Shown piece after piece: positions 1-9,006 of a DNA stretch of 64,000 bases. Source of the DNA: Auanema rhodensis. Taxonomy: Eukaryota > Nematoda > Chromadorea > Rhabditida > Rhabditidae. The DNA lies in NCBI GenBank assembly GCA_964057225.1, contig OZ059894.1:4340001-4404000 (forward strand), given 5' to 3'. The translations under genes and the position numbers were made by a program. A model generated the notes under the pieces. It saw nothing but the letters and a program-made list of their open reading frames with translations, did no database searches and had not been told where the DNA came from. The first letter of the stretch is position 1; each line of letters starts with the position of its first letter.

Positions 1-1403
1 TTCGTTGAATAACATTGTCCATCGTCTTTGCCTTAAAAAATGGAATCTAAAAACATCTACTTTTTGGTAAATTATTTTGAAATTTTTCGAAAAAATTTTT
101 GTCAAAATGTTTTTGGAAGCAATGTTGAGTGTACATGGAAACTCAACATACACGAATGCATCATTTTTCAAACGATCATAACTAATTTTTGTATTAAGCG
201 TTTTTCAATGTAGTATAGTGCATTCGATGCGGATTTTTAAGCTGCGTCGATCTGTGTTATCAGATTTGCGCTAGCTTAAAAATGCACCGAGATATCAACT
301 GATACAAGTTCACACTTATATCCTCGATTTTCACCCTGAAGAAATAATTTTTTCGTTGAATAACATTGTCCATCGTCTTCGCCTTGAAAAAAGGAATCTA
401 AAAACATCTACTTTTTACTAAATTATTTTGAAATTTTCCGAAAAAATTTTTGTCAAAATGTTTTTGGAAGCAATGTTGAGTGTACATGGAAACTCAACAT
501 ACACTAATGCATCATTTTTCAAACGATCATAACTAATTTTTGTATTAAGCTTTTCTCAATGTAGTATAGTGCATTCGATGCGGATTTTTAAGCTGCGTCG
601 ATCTGTGTTATCAGATTTGCGCTAGCTTAAAAATTCACCGAGATATCAACTGATATAAGTTCACACTTATATCCTCGATTTTCACCCTGAAGAAATAAAT
701 TTTTCGTTGAATAACATTGTCCATCGTCTTTGCCTTAAAAAATGGAATCTAAAAACATCTACTTTTTGGTAAATTATTTTGAAATTTTTCGAAAAAATTT
801 TTGTCAAAATGTTTTTGGAAGCAATGTTGAGTGTACATGGAAACTCAACATATACGAATGCATCATTTTTCAAACGATCATAACTTATTTTTGTATTAAG
901 CTTTTCTCAATGTAGTATAGTGCATTCGATGCGGATTTTTAAGCTGCGTCGATCTGTGTTATCAGATTTGCGCTAGCTTAAAAATGCACCGAGATATCAA
1001 CTGATATAAGTTCACACTTTTATCCTCGATTTTCACCCTGAAGAAATAATTTTTTCGTTGAATAACATTGTCCATCGTCTTCGCCTTGAAAAAAGGAATC
1101 TAAAAACATCTACTTTTTACTAAATTATTTTGAAATTTTCCGAAAAAATTTTTGTCAAAATGTTTTTGGAAGCAATGTTGAGTGTACATAGAAACTCAAC
1201 ATACACTAATGCATCATTTTTCAAACGATCATAACTAATTTTTGTATTAAGCTTTTCTCAATGTAGTATAGTGCATTCGATGCGGATTTTTAAGCTGCGT
1301 CGATCTGTGTTATCAGATTTGCGCTAGCTTAAAAATGCACCGAGATATCAACTGATATAAGTTCACACTTATATCCTCGATTTTCACCCTGAAGAAATAA
1401 TTT

Positions 1404-1420
1404 TTTCGTTGAATAACATT
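1404..1420 (+). other. Motif resembling the 5' half of a CENP-B box
   Basis: TTTCGTTGAATAACATT shares TTCG, the following TTG and the spaced A with the mammalian CENP-B box (YTTCGTTGGAARCGGGA, essential core NTTCGNNNNANNCGGGN). It lacks the CGGG half completely. It recurs once per monomer at each unit boundary. Some units (for example at 48788, 49490, 51245, 53000, 55457, 59318 and 61073) have TTTG in place of TTCG, which would remove even this half. Binding by a CENP-B-like protein is not supported by this match alone; chance similarity is the default reading. Confidence 0.25.
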
Positions 1421-1525
1421 GTCCATCGTCTTTGCCTTGAAAAAAGGAATCTAAAAACATCTACTTTTTGCTAAATTATTTTGAAATTTTTCGAAAAAAT
1501 TTTTGTCAAAATGTTTTTGGAAGCA

Positions 1526-1553
1526 ATGTTGAGTGTACATGGAAACTCAACAT
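1526..1553 (+). other. Stem-loop 1 (representative copy in M5)
   Basis: ATGTTGAGT (1526-1534) and ACTCAACAT (1545-1553) are perfect reverse complements, giving a 9-bp stem with a 10-base loop that contains the palindrome TGTACA's core. The element recurs in essentially every monomer at unit 122-149. Variants are few. GTTGATT in several 13.7-17.9 kb monomers breaks one pair. GCAGTG in several monomers after 43.5 kb turns the terminal A-T pair into G-T. CAATATTG at about 42.95 kb breaks a pair. A role as a cruciform or an RNA hairpin is inference. Confidence 0.8.
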
Positions 1554-1636
1554 ACACTAATGCATCATTTTTCAAACGATCATAACTTATTTTTGTATTA
1601 AGCTTTTCTCAATGTAGTATAGTGCATTCGATGCGG

Positions 1637-1687
1637 ATTTTTAAGCTGCGTCGATCTGTGTTATCAGATTTGCGCTAGCTTAAAAAT
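1637..1687 (+). other. Stem-loop 2, compound hairpin (representative copy in M5)
   Basis: ATTTTTAAGCT (1637-1647) is a perfect 11-bp complement of AGCTTAAAAAT (1677-1687). Inside it, GCG pairs with CGC after a one-base T bulge. A 3x3 internal loop (TCG/TTG) leads to ATCTG pairing with CAGAT across a 6-base TGTTAT loop. That is 19 Watson-Crick pairs in 51 bases. Population variants hit it: GCATCG loses the inner G-C pair, AATCTG (13.7-17.9 kb) and GCTAACTT (domain III) each lose one outer pair, CAAATTT loses an inner pair, and CTGTTTTATC changes only the loop. Present in every full monomer at unit 233-283. Confidence 0.8.
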
Positions 1688-1691
1688 GCAC

Positions 1692-1730
1692 CGAGATATC
1701 AACTGATATAAGTTCACACTTATATCCTCG
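1692..1730 (+). other. Stem-loop 3 with outer arms (representative copy in M5)
   Basis: GATATAAGT (1705-1713) and ACTTATATC (1718-1726) are perfect complements around a 4-base TCAC loop. CTCG follows directly (1727-1730) and complements CGAG at 1692-1695, leaving a 9-base one-sided bulge. Recurs at unit 288-326. Exceptions: M1 (GATACAAGT), M3 (right arm ACTTTTATC), the TATATG allele of alternate 13.7-17.9 kb monomers (T opposite T), TGATAAAAG near 19.26 kb, and the TATGAG allele at 42421 and 46983 (G-T wobble). Confidence 0.8.
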
Positions 1731-2106
1731 ATTTTCACCCTGAAGAATTAACTTTTTCGTTGAATAACATTGTCTATCGTCTTTGCCTTGAAAAATGGAA
1801 TCTAAAAACATCTACTTTTTGCTAAATTATTTTGAAATTTTTCGAAAAAATTTTTGTCAAAATGTTTTTGGAAGCAATGTTGAGTGTACATGGAAACTCA
1901 ACATACACTAATGCATCATTTTTCAAACGATCATAACTAATTTTTGTATTAAGCTTTTCTCAATGTAGTATAGTGCATTCGATGCGGATTTTTAAGCTGC
2001 GTCGATCTGTGTTATCAGATTTGCGCTAGCTTAAAAATGCACCGAGATATCAACTGATATAAGTTCACACTTATATCCTCGATTTTCACCCTGAAGAATT
2101 AACTTT

Positions 2107-4440
2107 TTCGTTGAATAACATTGTCTATCGTCTTTGCCTTGAAAAATGGAATTTAAAAACATCTACTTTTTGCTAAATTATTTTGAAATTTTTCGAAAAA
2201 ATTTTTGTCAAAATGTTTTTGGAAGCAATGTTGAGTGTACATGGAAACTCAACATACACTAATGCATCATTTTTCAAACGATCATAACTAATTTTTGTAA
2301 TAAGCGTTTCTCAATGTAGTATAGTGCATTCGATGCGGATTTTTAAGCTGCATCGATCTGTGTTATCAGATTTGCGCTAGCTTAAAAATGCACCGAGATA
2401 TCAACTGATATAAGTTCACACTTATATCCTCGATTTTCACCCTGAAGAATTAATTTTTTCGTTGAATCACATCGTCCATCGTCTTTGCCTTGAAAAAAGG
2501 AATCTAAAAACATCTACTTTTTGCTAAATTATTTTGAAATTTTTCGAAAAAATTTTTGTCAAAATGTTTTTGGAAGCAATGTTGAGTGTACATGGAAACT
2601 CAACATACACTAATGCATCATTTTTCAAACGATCATAACTAATTTTTGTAATAAGCGTTTCTCAATGTAGTATAGTGCATTCGATGCGGATTTTTAAGCT
2701 GCATCGATCTGTGTTATCAGATTTGCGCTAGCTTAAAAATGCACCGAGATATCAACTGATATAAGTTCACACTTATATCCTCGATTTTCACCCTGAAGAA
2801 TTAATTTTTTCGTTGAATAACATTGTCCATCGTCTTTGTCTTGAAAAAAGGAATCTAAAAACATCTACTTTTCGCTAAATTATTTTGAAATTTTTCGAAA
2901 AAATTTTTGTCAAAATGTTTTTGGAAGCAATGTTGAGTGTACATGGAAACTCAACATACACTAATTCATCATTTTTCAAACGATCATAACTAATTTTTGT
3001 ATTGAGCGTTTCTCAATGTAGTATAGTGCATTCGATGCGGATTTTTAAGCTGCATCGATCTGTGTTATCAGATTTGCGCTAGCTTAAAAATGCACCGAGA
3101 TATCAACTGATATAAGTTCACACTTATATCCTCGATTTTCACCCTGAAGAATTAATTTTTTCGTTGAATAACAATGTCCATCGTCTTTGCCTCAAAAAAA
3201 GGTATCTAAAAACATCTACTTTTTGCTAAATTATTTTGAAATTTTTCGAAAAAATTTTTGTCAAAATGTTTTTGGAAGCAATGTTGAGTGTACATGGAAA
3301 CTCAACATACACTAATGCATCATTTTTCAAACGATCATAACTAATTTTTGTATTAAGCGTTTCTCAATGTAGTATAGTGCATTCGATGCGGATTTTTAAG
3401 CTGCGTCGATCTGTTTTATCAGATTTGCGCTAGCTTAAAAATGCACCGAGATATCAACTGATATAAGTTCACACTTATATCCTCGATTTTCACCCTGAAG
3501 AATTAATTTTTTCGTTGAATAACAATGTCCATCGTCTTCGCCTTAAAAAAAGGTATCTAAAAACATCTACTTTTTGCTAAATTATTTTGAAATTTTTCGA
3601 AAAAATTTTTGTCAAAATGTTTTTGGAAGCAATGTTGAGTGTACATGGAAACTCAACATACACTAATGCATCATTTTTCAAACGATCATAACTAATTTTT
3701 GTATTAAGCGTTTCTCAATGTAGTATAGTGCATTCGATGCGGATTTTTAAGCTGCGTCGATCTGTTTTATCAGATTTGCGCAAGCTTAAAAATGCACCGA
3801 GATATCAACTGATATAAGTTCACACTTATATCCTCGATTTTCACCCTGAAGAATTAAGTTTTTCGTTGAATAACAATGTCCATCGTCTTCGCCTTAAAAA
3901 AAGGTATCTAAAAACATCTACTTTTTGCTAAATTATTTTGAAATTTTTCGAAAAAATTTTTGTCAAAATGTTTTTGGAAGCAATGTTGAGTGTACATGGA
4001 AACTCAACATACACTAATGCATCATTTTTCAAACGATCATAACTAATTTTTGTATTAAGCGTTTCTCAATGTAGTATAGTGCATTCGATGCGGATTTTTA
4101 AGCTGCGTCGATCTGTTTTATCAGATTTGCGCTAGCTTAAAAATGCACCGAGATATCAACTGATATAAGTTCACACTTATATCCTCGATTTTCAGCCTGA
4201 AGAATTAATTTTTTCGTTGAATAACAATGTCCATCGTCTTCGCCTGAAAAAAAGGTATCTAAAAACATCTACTTTTTGCTAAATTATTTTGAAATTTTTC
4301 GAAAAAATTTTTGTCAAAATGTTTTTGGAAGCAATGTTGAGTGTACATGGAAACTCAACATACACTAATGCATCATTTTTCAAACGATCATAACTAATTT
4401 TTGTATTAAGCGTTTCTCAATGTAGTATAGTGCATTCGAT
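2107..4440 (+). repeat. Array domain II, first monomers M7-M13 (5' part)
   Basis: Transition from domain I to domain II. M7 (2107) and M8 (2458) share TAATAAGCG and GCATCGATC. M8 is the first unit with the TCACATCG allele (2467). M9 has ATTCATC, TTGAGC and TTTTCGCT. From M10 (3160) the ACAATGTCC allele takes over, with AAAAAAAGGTATC and CTGTTTTATC. M11 (3511) and M12 (3862) are close to identical in the sites scored, apart from GCAAGCTT in M11 and a TTAAGTTTTTC junction before M12. No other element is present. Confidence 0.85.
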
Positions 4441-7400
4441 GCGGATTTTGAAGCTGCGTCGATCTGTTTTATCAGATTTGCGCTAGCTTAAAAATGCACC
4501 GAGATATCAACTGATATAAGTTCACACTTATATCCTCGATTTTCACCCTGAAGAATTAATTTTTTCGTTGAATAACAATGTCCATCGTCTTCGCCTTAAA
4601 AAAAGGTATCTAAAAACATCTACTTTTTGCTAAATTATTTTGAAATTTTTCGAAAAAATTTTTGTCAAAATGTTTTTGGAAGCAATGTTGAGTGTACATG
4701 GAAACTCAACATACACTAATGCATCATTTTTCAAACGATCATAACTAATTTTTGTATTAAGCGTTTCTCAATGTAGTATAGTGCATTCGATGCGGATTTT
4801 TAAGCTGCGTCGATCTGTTTTATCAGATTTGCGCTAGCTTAAAAATGCACCGAGATATCAACTGATATAAGTTCACACTTATATCCTCGATTTTCACCCT
4901 GAAGAATTAATTTTTTCGTTGAATCACATCGTCCATCGTCTTTGCCTTGAAAAAAGGAATCTAAAAACATCTACTTTTTGCTAAATTATTTTGAAATTTT
5001 TCGAAAAAATTTTTGTCAAAATGTTTTTGGAAGCAATGTTGAGTGTACATGGAAACTCAACATACACTAATGCATCATTTTTCAAACGATCATAACTAAT
5101 TTTTGTATTAAGCGTTTCTCGATGTAGTATAGTGCATTCGATGCGGATTTTTAAGCTGCATCGATCTGTGTTATCAGATTTGCGCTAGCTTAAAAATGCA
5201 CCGAGATATCAACTGATATAAGTTCACACTTATATCCTCGATTTTCACCCTGAAGAATTAATTTTTTCGTTGAATAACAATGTCCATCGTCTTCGCCTTG
5301 AAAAAAGGAATCTAAAAACATCTACTTTTTGCTAAATTATTTTGAAATTTTTCGAAAAAATTTTTGTCAAAATGTTTTTGGAAGCAATGTTGAGTGTACA
5401 TGGAAACTCAACATACACTAATTCATCATTTTTCAAACGATCATAACTAATTTTTGTATTGAGCGTTTCTCAATGTAGTATAGTGCATTCGATGCGGATT
5501 TTTAAGCTGCATCGATCTGTGTTATCAAATTTGCGCTAGCTTAAAAATGCACCGAGATATCAACTGATATAAGTTCACACTTATATCCTCGATTTTCACC
5601 CTGAAGAATTAATTTTTTCGTTGAATAACAATGTCCATCGTCTTTGCCTCAAAAAAAGGTATCTAAAAACATCTACTTTTTGCTAAATTATTTTGAAATT
5701 TTTCGAAAAAATTTTTGTCAAAATGTTTTTGGAAGCAATGTTGAGTGTACATGGAAACTCAACATACACTAATGCATCATTTTTCAAACGATCATAACTA
5801 ATTTTTGTATTAAGCGTTTCTTAATGTAGTATAGTGCATTCGATGCGGATTTTTAAGCTGCGTCGATCTGTTTTATCAGATTTGCGCTAGCTTAAAAATG
5901 CACCGAGATATCAACTGATATAAGTTCACACTTATATCCTCGATTTTCACCCTGAAGAATTAATTTTTTCGTTGAATAACAATGTCCATCGTCTTCGCCT
6001 TAAAAAAAGGTATCTAAAAACATCTACTTTTTGCTAAATTATTTTGAAATTTTTCGAAAAAATTTTTGTCAAAATGTTTTTGGAAGCAATGTTGAGTGTA
6101 CATGGAAACTCAACATACACTAATGCATCATTTTTCAAACGATCATAACTAATTTTTGTATTAAGCGTTTCTCAATGTAGTATAGTGCATTCGATGCGGA
6201 TTTTTAAGCTGCGTCGATCTGTGTTATCAGATTTGCGCTAGCTTAAAAATGCACCGAGATATCAACTGATATAAGTTCACACTTATATCCTCGATTTTCA
6301 CCCTGAAGAATTACTTTTTTCGTTGAATAACAATGTCCATCGTCTTCGCCTTGAAAAAAAAAAATCTAAAAACATCTACTTTTTGCTAAATTATTTTGAA
6401 ATTTTTCGAAAAAATTTTTGTCAAAATGTTTTTGGAAGCAATGTTGAGTGTACATGGAAACTCAACATACACTAATTCATCATTTTTCAAACGATCATAA
6501 CTAATTTTTGTATTGAGCGTTTCTCAATGTAGTATAGTGCATTCGATGCGGATTTTTAAGCTGCATCGATCTGTGTTATCAGATTTGCGCTAGCTTAAAA
6601 ATGCACCGAGATATCAACTGATATAAGTTCACACTTATATCCTCGATTTTCACCCTGAAGAATTAATTTTTTCGTTGAATAACAATGTCCATCGTCTTCG
6701 CCTTAAAAAAAGGTATCTAAAAACATCTACTTTTTGCTAAATTATTTTGAAATTTTTCGAAAAAATTTTTGTCAAAATGTTTTTGGAAGCAATGTTGAGT
6801 GTACATGGAAACTCAACATACACTAATGCATCATTTTTCAAACGATCATAACTAATTTTTGTATTAAGCGTTTCTTAATGTAGTATAGTGCATTCGATGC
6901 GGATTTTTAAGCTGCGTCGATCTGTTTTATCAGATTTGCGCTAGCTTAAAAATGCACCGAGATATCAACTGATATAAGTTCACACTTATATCCTCGATTT
7001 TCACCCTGAAGAATTAATTTTTTCGTTGAATAACAATGTCCATCGTCTTCGCCTTAAAAAAAGGTATCTAAAAACATCTACTTTTTGCTAAATTATTTTG
7101 AAATTTTTCGAAAAAATTTTTGTCAAAATGTTTTTGGAAGCAATGTTGAGTGTACATGGAAACTCAACATACACTAATGCATCATTTTTCAAACGATCAT
7201 AACTAATTTTTGTATTAAGCGTTTCTCAATGTAGTATAGTGCATTCGATGCGGATTTTTAAGCTGCGTCGATCTGTGTTATCAGATTTGCGCTAGCTTAA
7301 AAATGCACCGAGATATCAACTGATATAAGTTCACACTTATATCCTCGATTTTCACCCTGAAGAATTACTTTTTTCGTTGAATAACAATGTCCATCGTCTT

Positions 7401-9006
7401 CGCCTTGAAAAAAAAAAATCTAAAAACATCTACTTTTTGCTAAATTATTTTGAAATTTTTCGAAAAAATTTTTGTCAAAATGTTTTTGGAAGCAATGTTG
7501 AGTGTACATGGAAACTCAACATACACTAATTCATCATTTTTCAAACGATCATAACTAATTTTTGTATTGAGCGTTTCTCAATGTAGTATAGTGCATTCGA
7601 TGCGGATTTTTAAGCTGCATCGATCTGTGTTATCAGATTTGCGCTAGCTTAAAAATGCACCGAGATATCAACTGATATAAGTTCACACTTATATCCTCGA
7701 TTTTCACCCTGAAGAATTAATTTTTTCGTTGAATAACAATGTCCATCGTCTTCGCCTTAAAAAAAGGTATCTAAAAACATCTACTTTTTGCTAAATTATT
7801 TTGAAATTTTTCGAAAAAATTTTTGTCAAAATGTTTTTGGAAGCAATGTTGAGTGTACATGGAAACTCAACATACACTAATGCATCATTTTTCAAACGAT
7901 CATAACTAATTTTTGTATTAAGCGTTTCTCAATGTAGTATAGTGCATTCGATGCGGATTTTTAAGCTGCGTCGATCTGTGTTATCAGATTTGCGCTAGCT
8001 TAAAAATGCACCGAGATATCAACTGATATAAGTTCACACTTATATCCTCGATTTTCACCCTGAAGAATTAATTTTTTCGTTGAATAACAATGTCCATCAT
8101 CTTTGCCTCAAAAAAAGGTATCTAAAAACATCTACTTTTTGCTGAATTATTTTGAAATTTTTCGAAAAAATTTTTGTCAAAATGTTTTTGGAAGCAATGT
8201 TGAGTGTACATGGAAACTCAACATACACTAATGCATCATTTTTCAAACGATCATAACTAATTTTTGTATTAAGCGTTTCTTAATGTAGTATAGTGCATTC
8301 GATGCGGATTTTTAAGCTGCGTCGATCTGTTTTATCAGATTTGCGCTAGCTTAAAAATGCACCGAGATATCAACTGATATAAGTTCACACTTATATCCTC
8401 GATTTTCACCCTGAAGAATTAATTTTTTCGTTGAATAACAATGTCCATCGTCTTCGCCTTAAAAAAAGGTATCTAAAAACATCTACTTTTTGCTAAATTA
8501 TTTTGAAATTTTTCGAAAAAATTTTTGTCAAAATGTTTTTGGAAGCAATGTTGAGTGTACATGGAAACTCAACATACACTAATGCATCATTTTTCAAACG
8601 ATCATAACTAATTTTTGTATTAAGCGTTTCTCAATGTAGTATAGTGCATTCGATGCGGATTTTTAAGCTGCGTCGATCTGTGTTATCAGATTTGCGCTAG
8701 CTTAAAAATGCACCGAGATATCAACTGATATAAGTTCACACTTATATCCTCGATTTTCACCCTGAAGAATTACTTTTTTCGTTGAATAACAATGTCCATC
8801 GTCTTCGCCTTGAAAAAAAAAAATCTAAAAACATCTACTTTTTGCTAAATTATTTTGAAATTTTTCGAAAAAATTTTTGTCAAAATGTTTTTGGAAGCAA
8901 TGTTGAGTGTACATGGAAACTCAACATACACTAATTCATCATTTTTCAAACGATCATAACTAATTTTTGTATTGAGCGTTTCTCAATGTAGTATAGTGCA
9001 TTCGAT
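4441..9006 (+). repeat. 13-monomer higher-order repeat, copy 1 (4566 bp)
   Basis: Rare variants recur at an exact offset of 4566 bases (13 x 351 + 3): TTTTGAAGC (G at 4450 and 9016), TCACATCG (4924 and 9490) and TCTCGATG (G at 5121 and 9687), together with the CAAATTT allele in the next unit. The order of alleles through this copy (TCACATCG; ATTCATC/TTGAGC/CAAATTT; GCCTCAAAAAAAGG/TCTTAATG; TTACTTTTTT junction; an 11-A unit; and so on) is repeated in copy 2. The three extra bases come from the 11-A runs in M19, M22 and M26. Within the copy, units with the 11-A run occur at M19, M22 and M26, so it also has shorter internal 3- and 4-monomer spacing. Confidence 0.85.

Larger units (their letters stand above)
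1405..1755 (+). repeat. Reference monomer M5, anatomy of the 351-bp unit
   Basis: This copy represents the unit. In order: TTCGTTGAATAAC (unit 1-13); a variable stretch with the CCTTGAAAAAAGG-type purine run (unit 14-50); an A/T-rich block with TTTTTCGAAAAA (unit 83-94) and AAAAAATTTTT (unit 90-100); stem-loop 1 (unit 122-149); a near-constant stretch up to about unit 190; a second variable stretch with the TAAGC/GAGC/CAAGC and TATAG/TTTAG/TTCAG sites (unit 192-232); compound stem-loop 2 (unit 233-283); stem-loop 3 with its outer arms (unit 288-326); and a variable junction, GAAATAAT, GAATTAAT or GAAGGAAT (about unit 340-351). M5 carries CATAACTTAT where most copies have CATAACTAAT. The phase used here is arbitrary. 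No reading frame stays open through a typical unit. Confidence 0.95.
1..2106 (+). repeat. Array domain I, monomers M1-M6
   Basis: These six units differ from the rest by GAAATAAT junctions (M1-M4), replaced by GAATTAAC in M5 and M6, and by TTAAGCTTTTCTC in M2-M6 where later copies have AAGCGTTTCTC. M1 and M3 share CCTTAAAAAATGG, TTTTTGGTAAATT and a CGAATGC site; M2 and M4 share CTTCGCC and TTTTTACTAAATT. M1-M4 are therefore a two-copy 702-bp dimer. M1 (GATACAAGT) and M3 (ACTTTTATC) have damaged stem-loop 3 arms. This end is the most distinctive part of the window relative to the later types. Confidence 0.85.

Noticed and set aside
682-873. Minus-strand open frame of 63 codons
   Set aside because: It needs a TTG start and lies wholly inside the satellite unit. 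It is open only because M3 has GGTAAATT where most units give a stop. No coding signature and no conservation of the frame.
1404-1420. Full CENP-B box
   Set aside because: The CGGG half needed for binding is absent in every unit I checked. Kept only as a weak half-site.
1740-1790. Hammerhead ribozyme core (CTGAAGA followed by GAAA), as found in some satellite DNAs
   Set aside because: CTGAAGA occurs at the GAATTAAT junction, but the stretch before the next GAAA has no stem II and many units read CTGAAGGA. The minus strand has no CTGANGA with a proper stem either.
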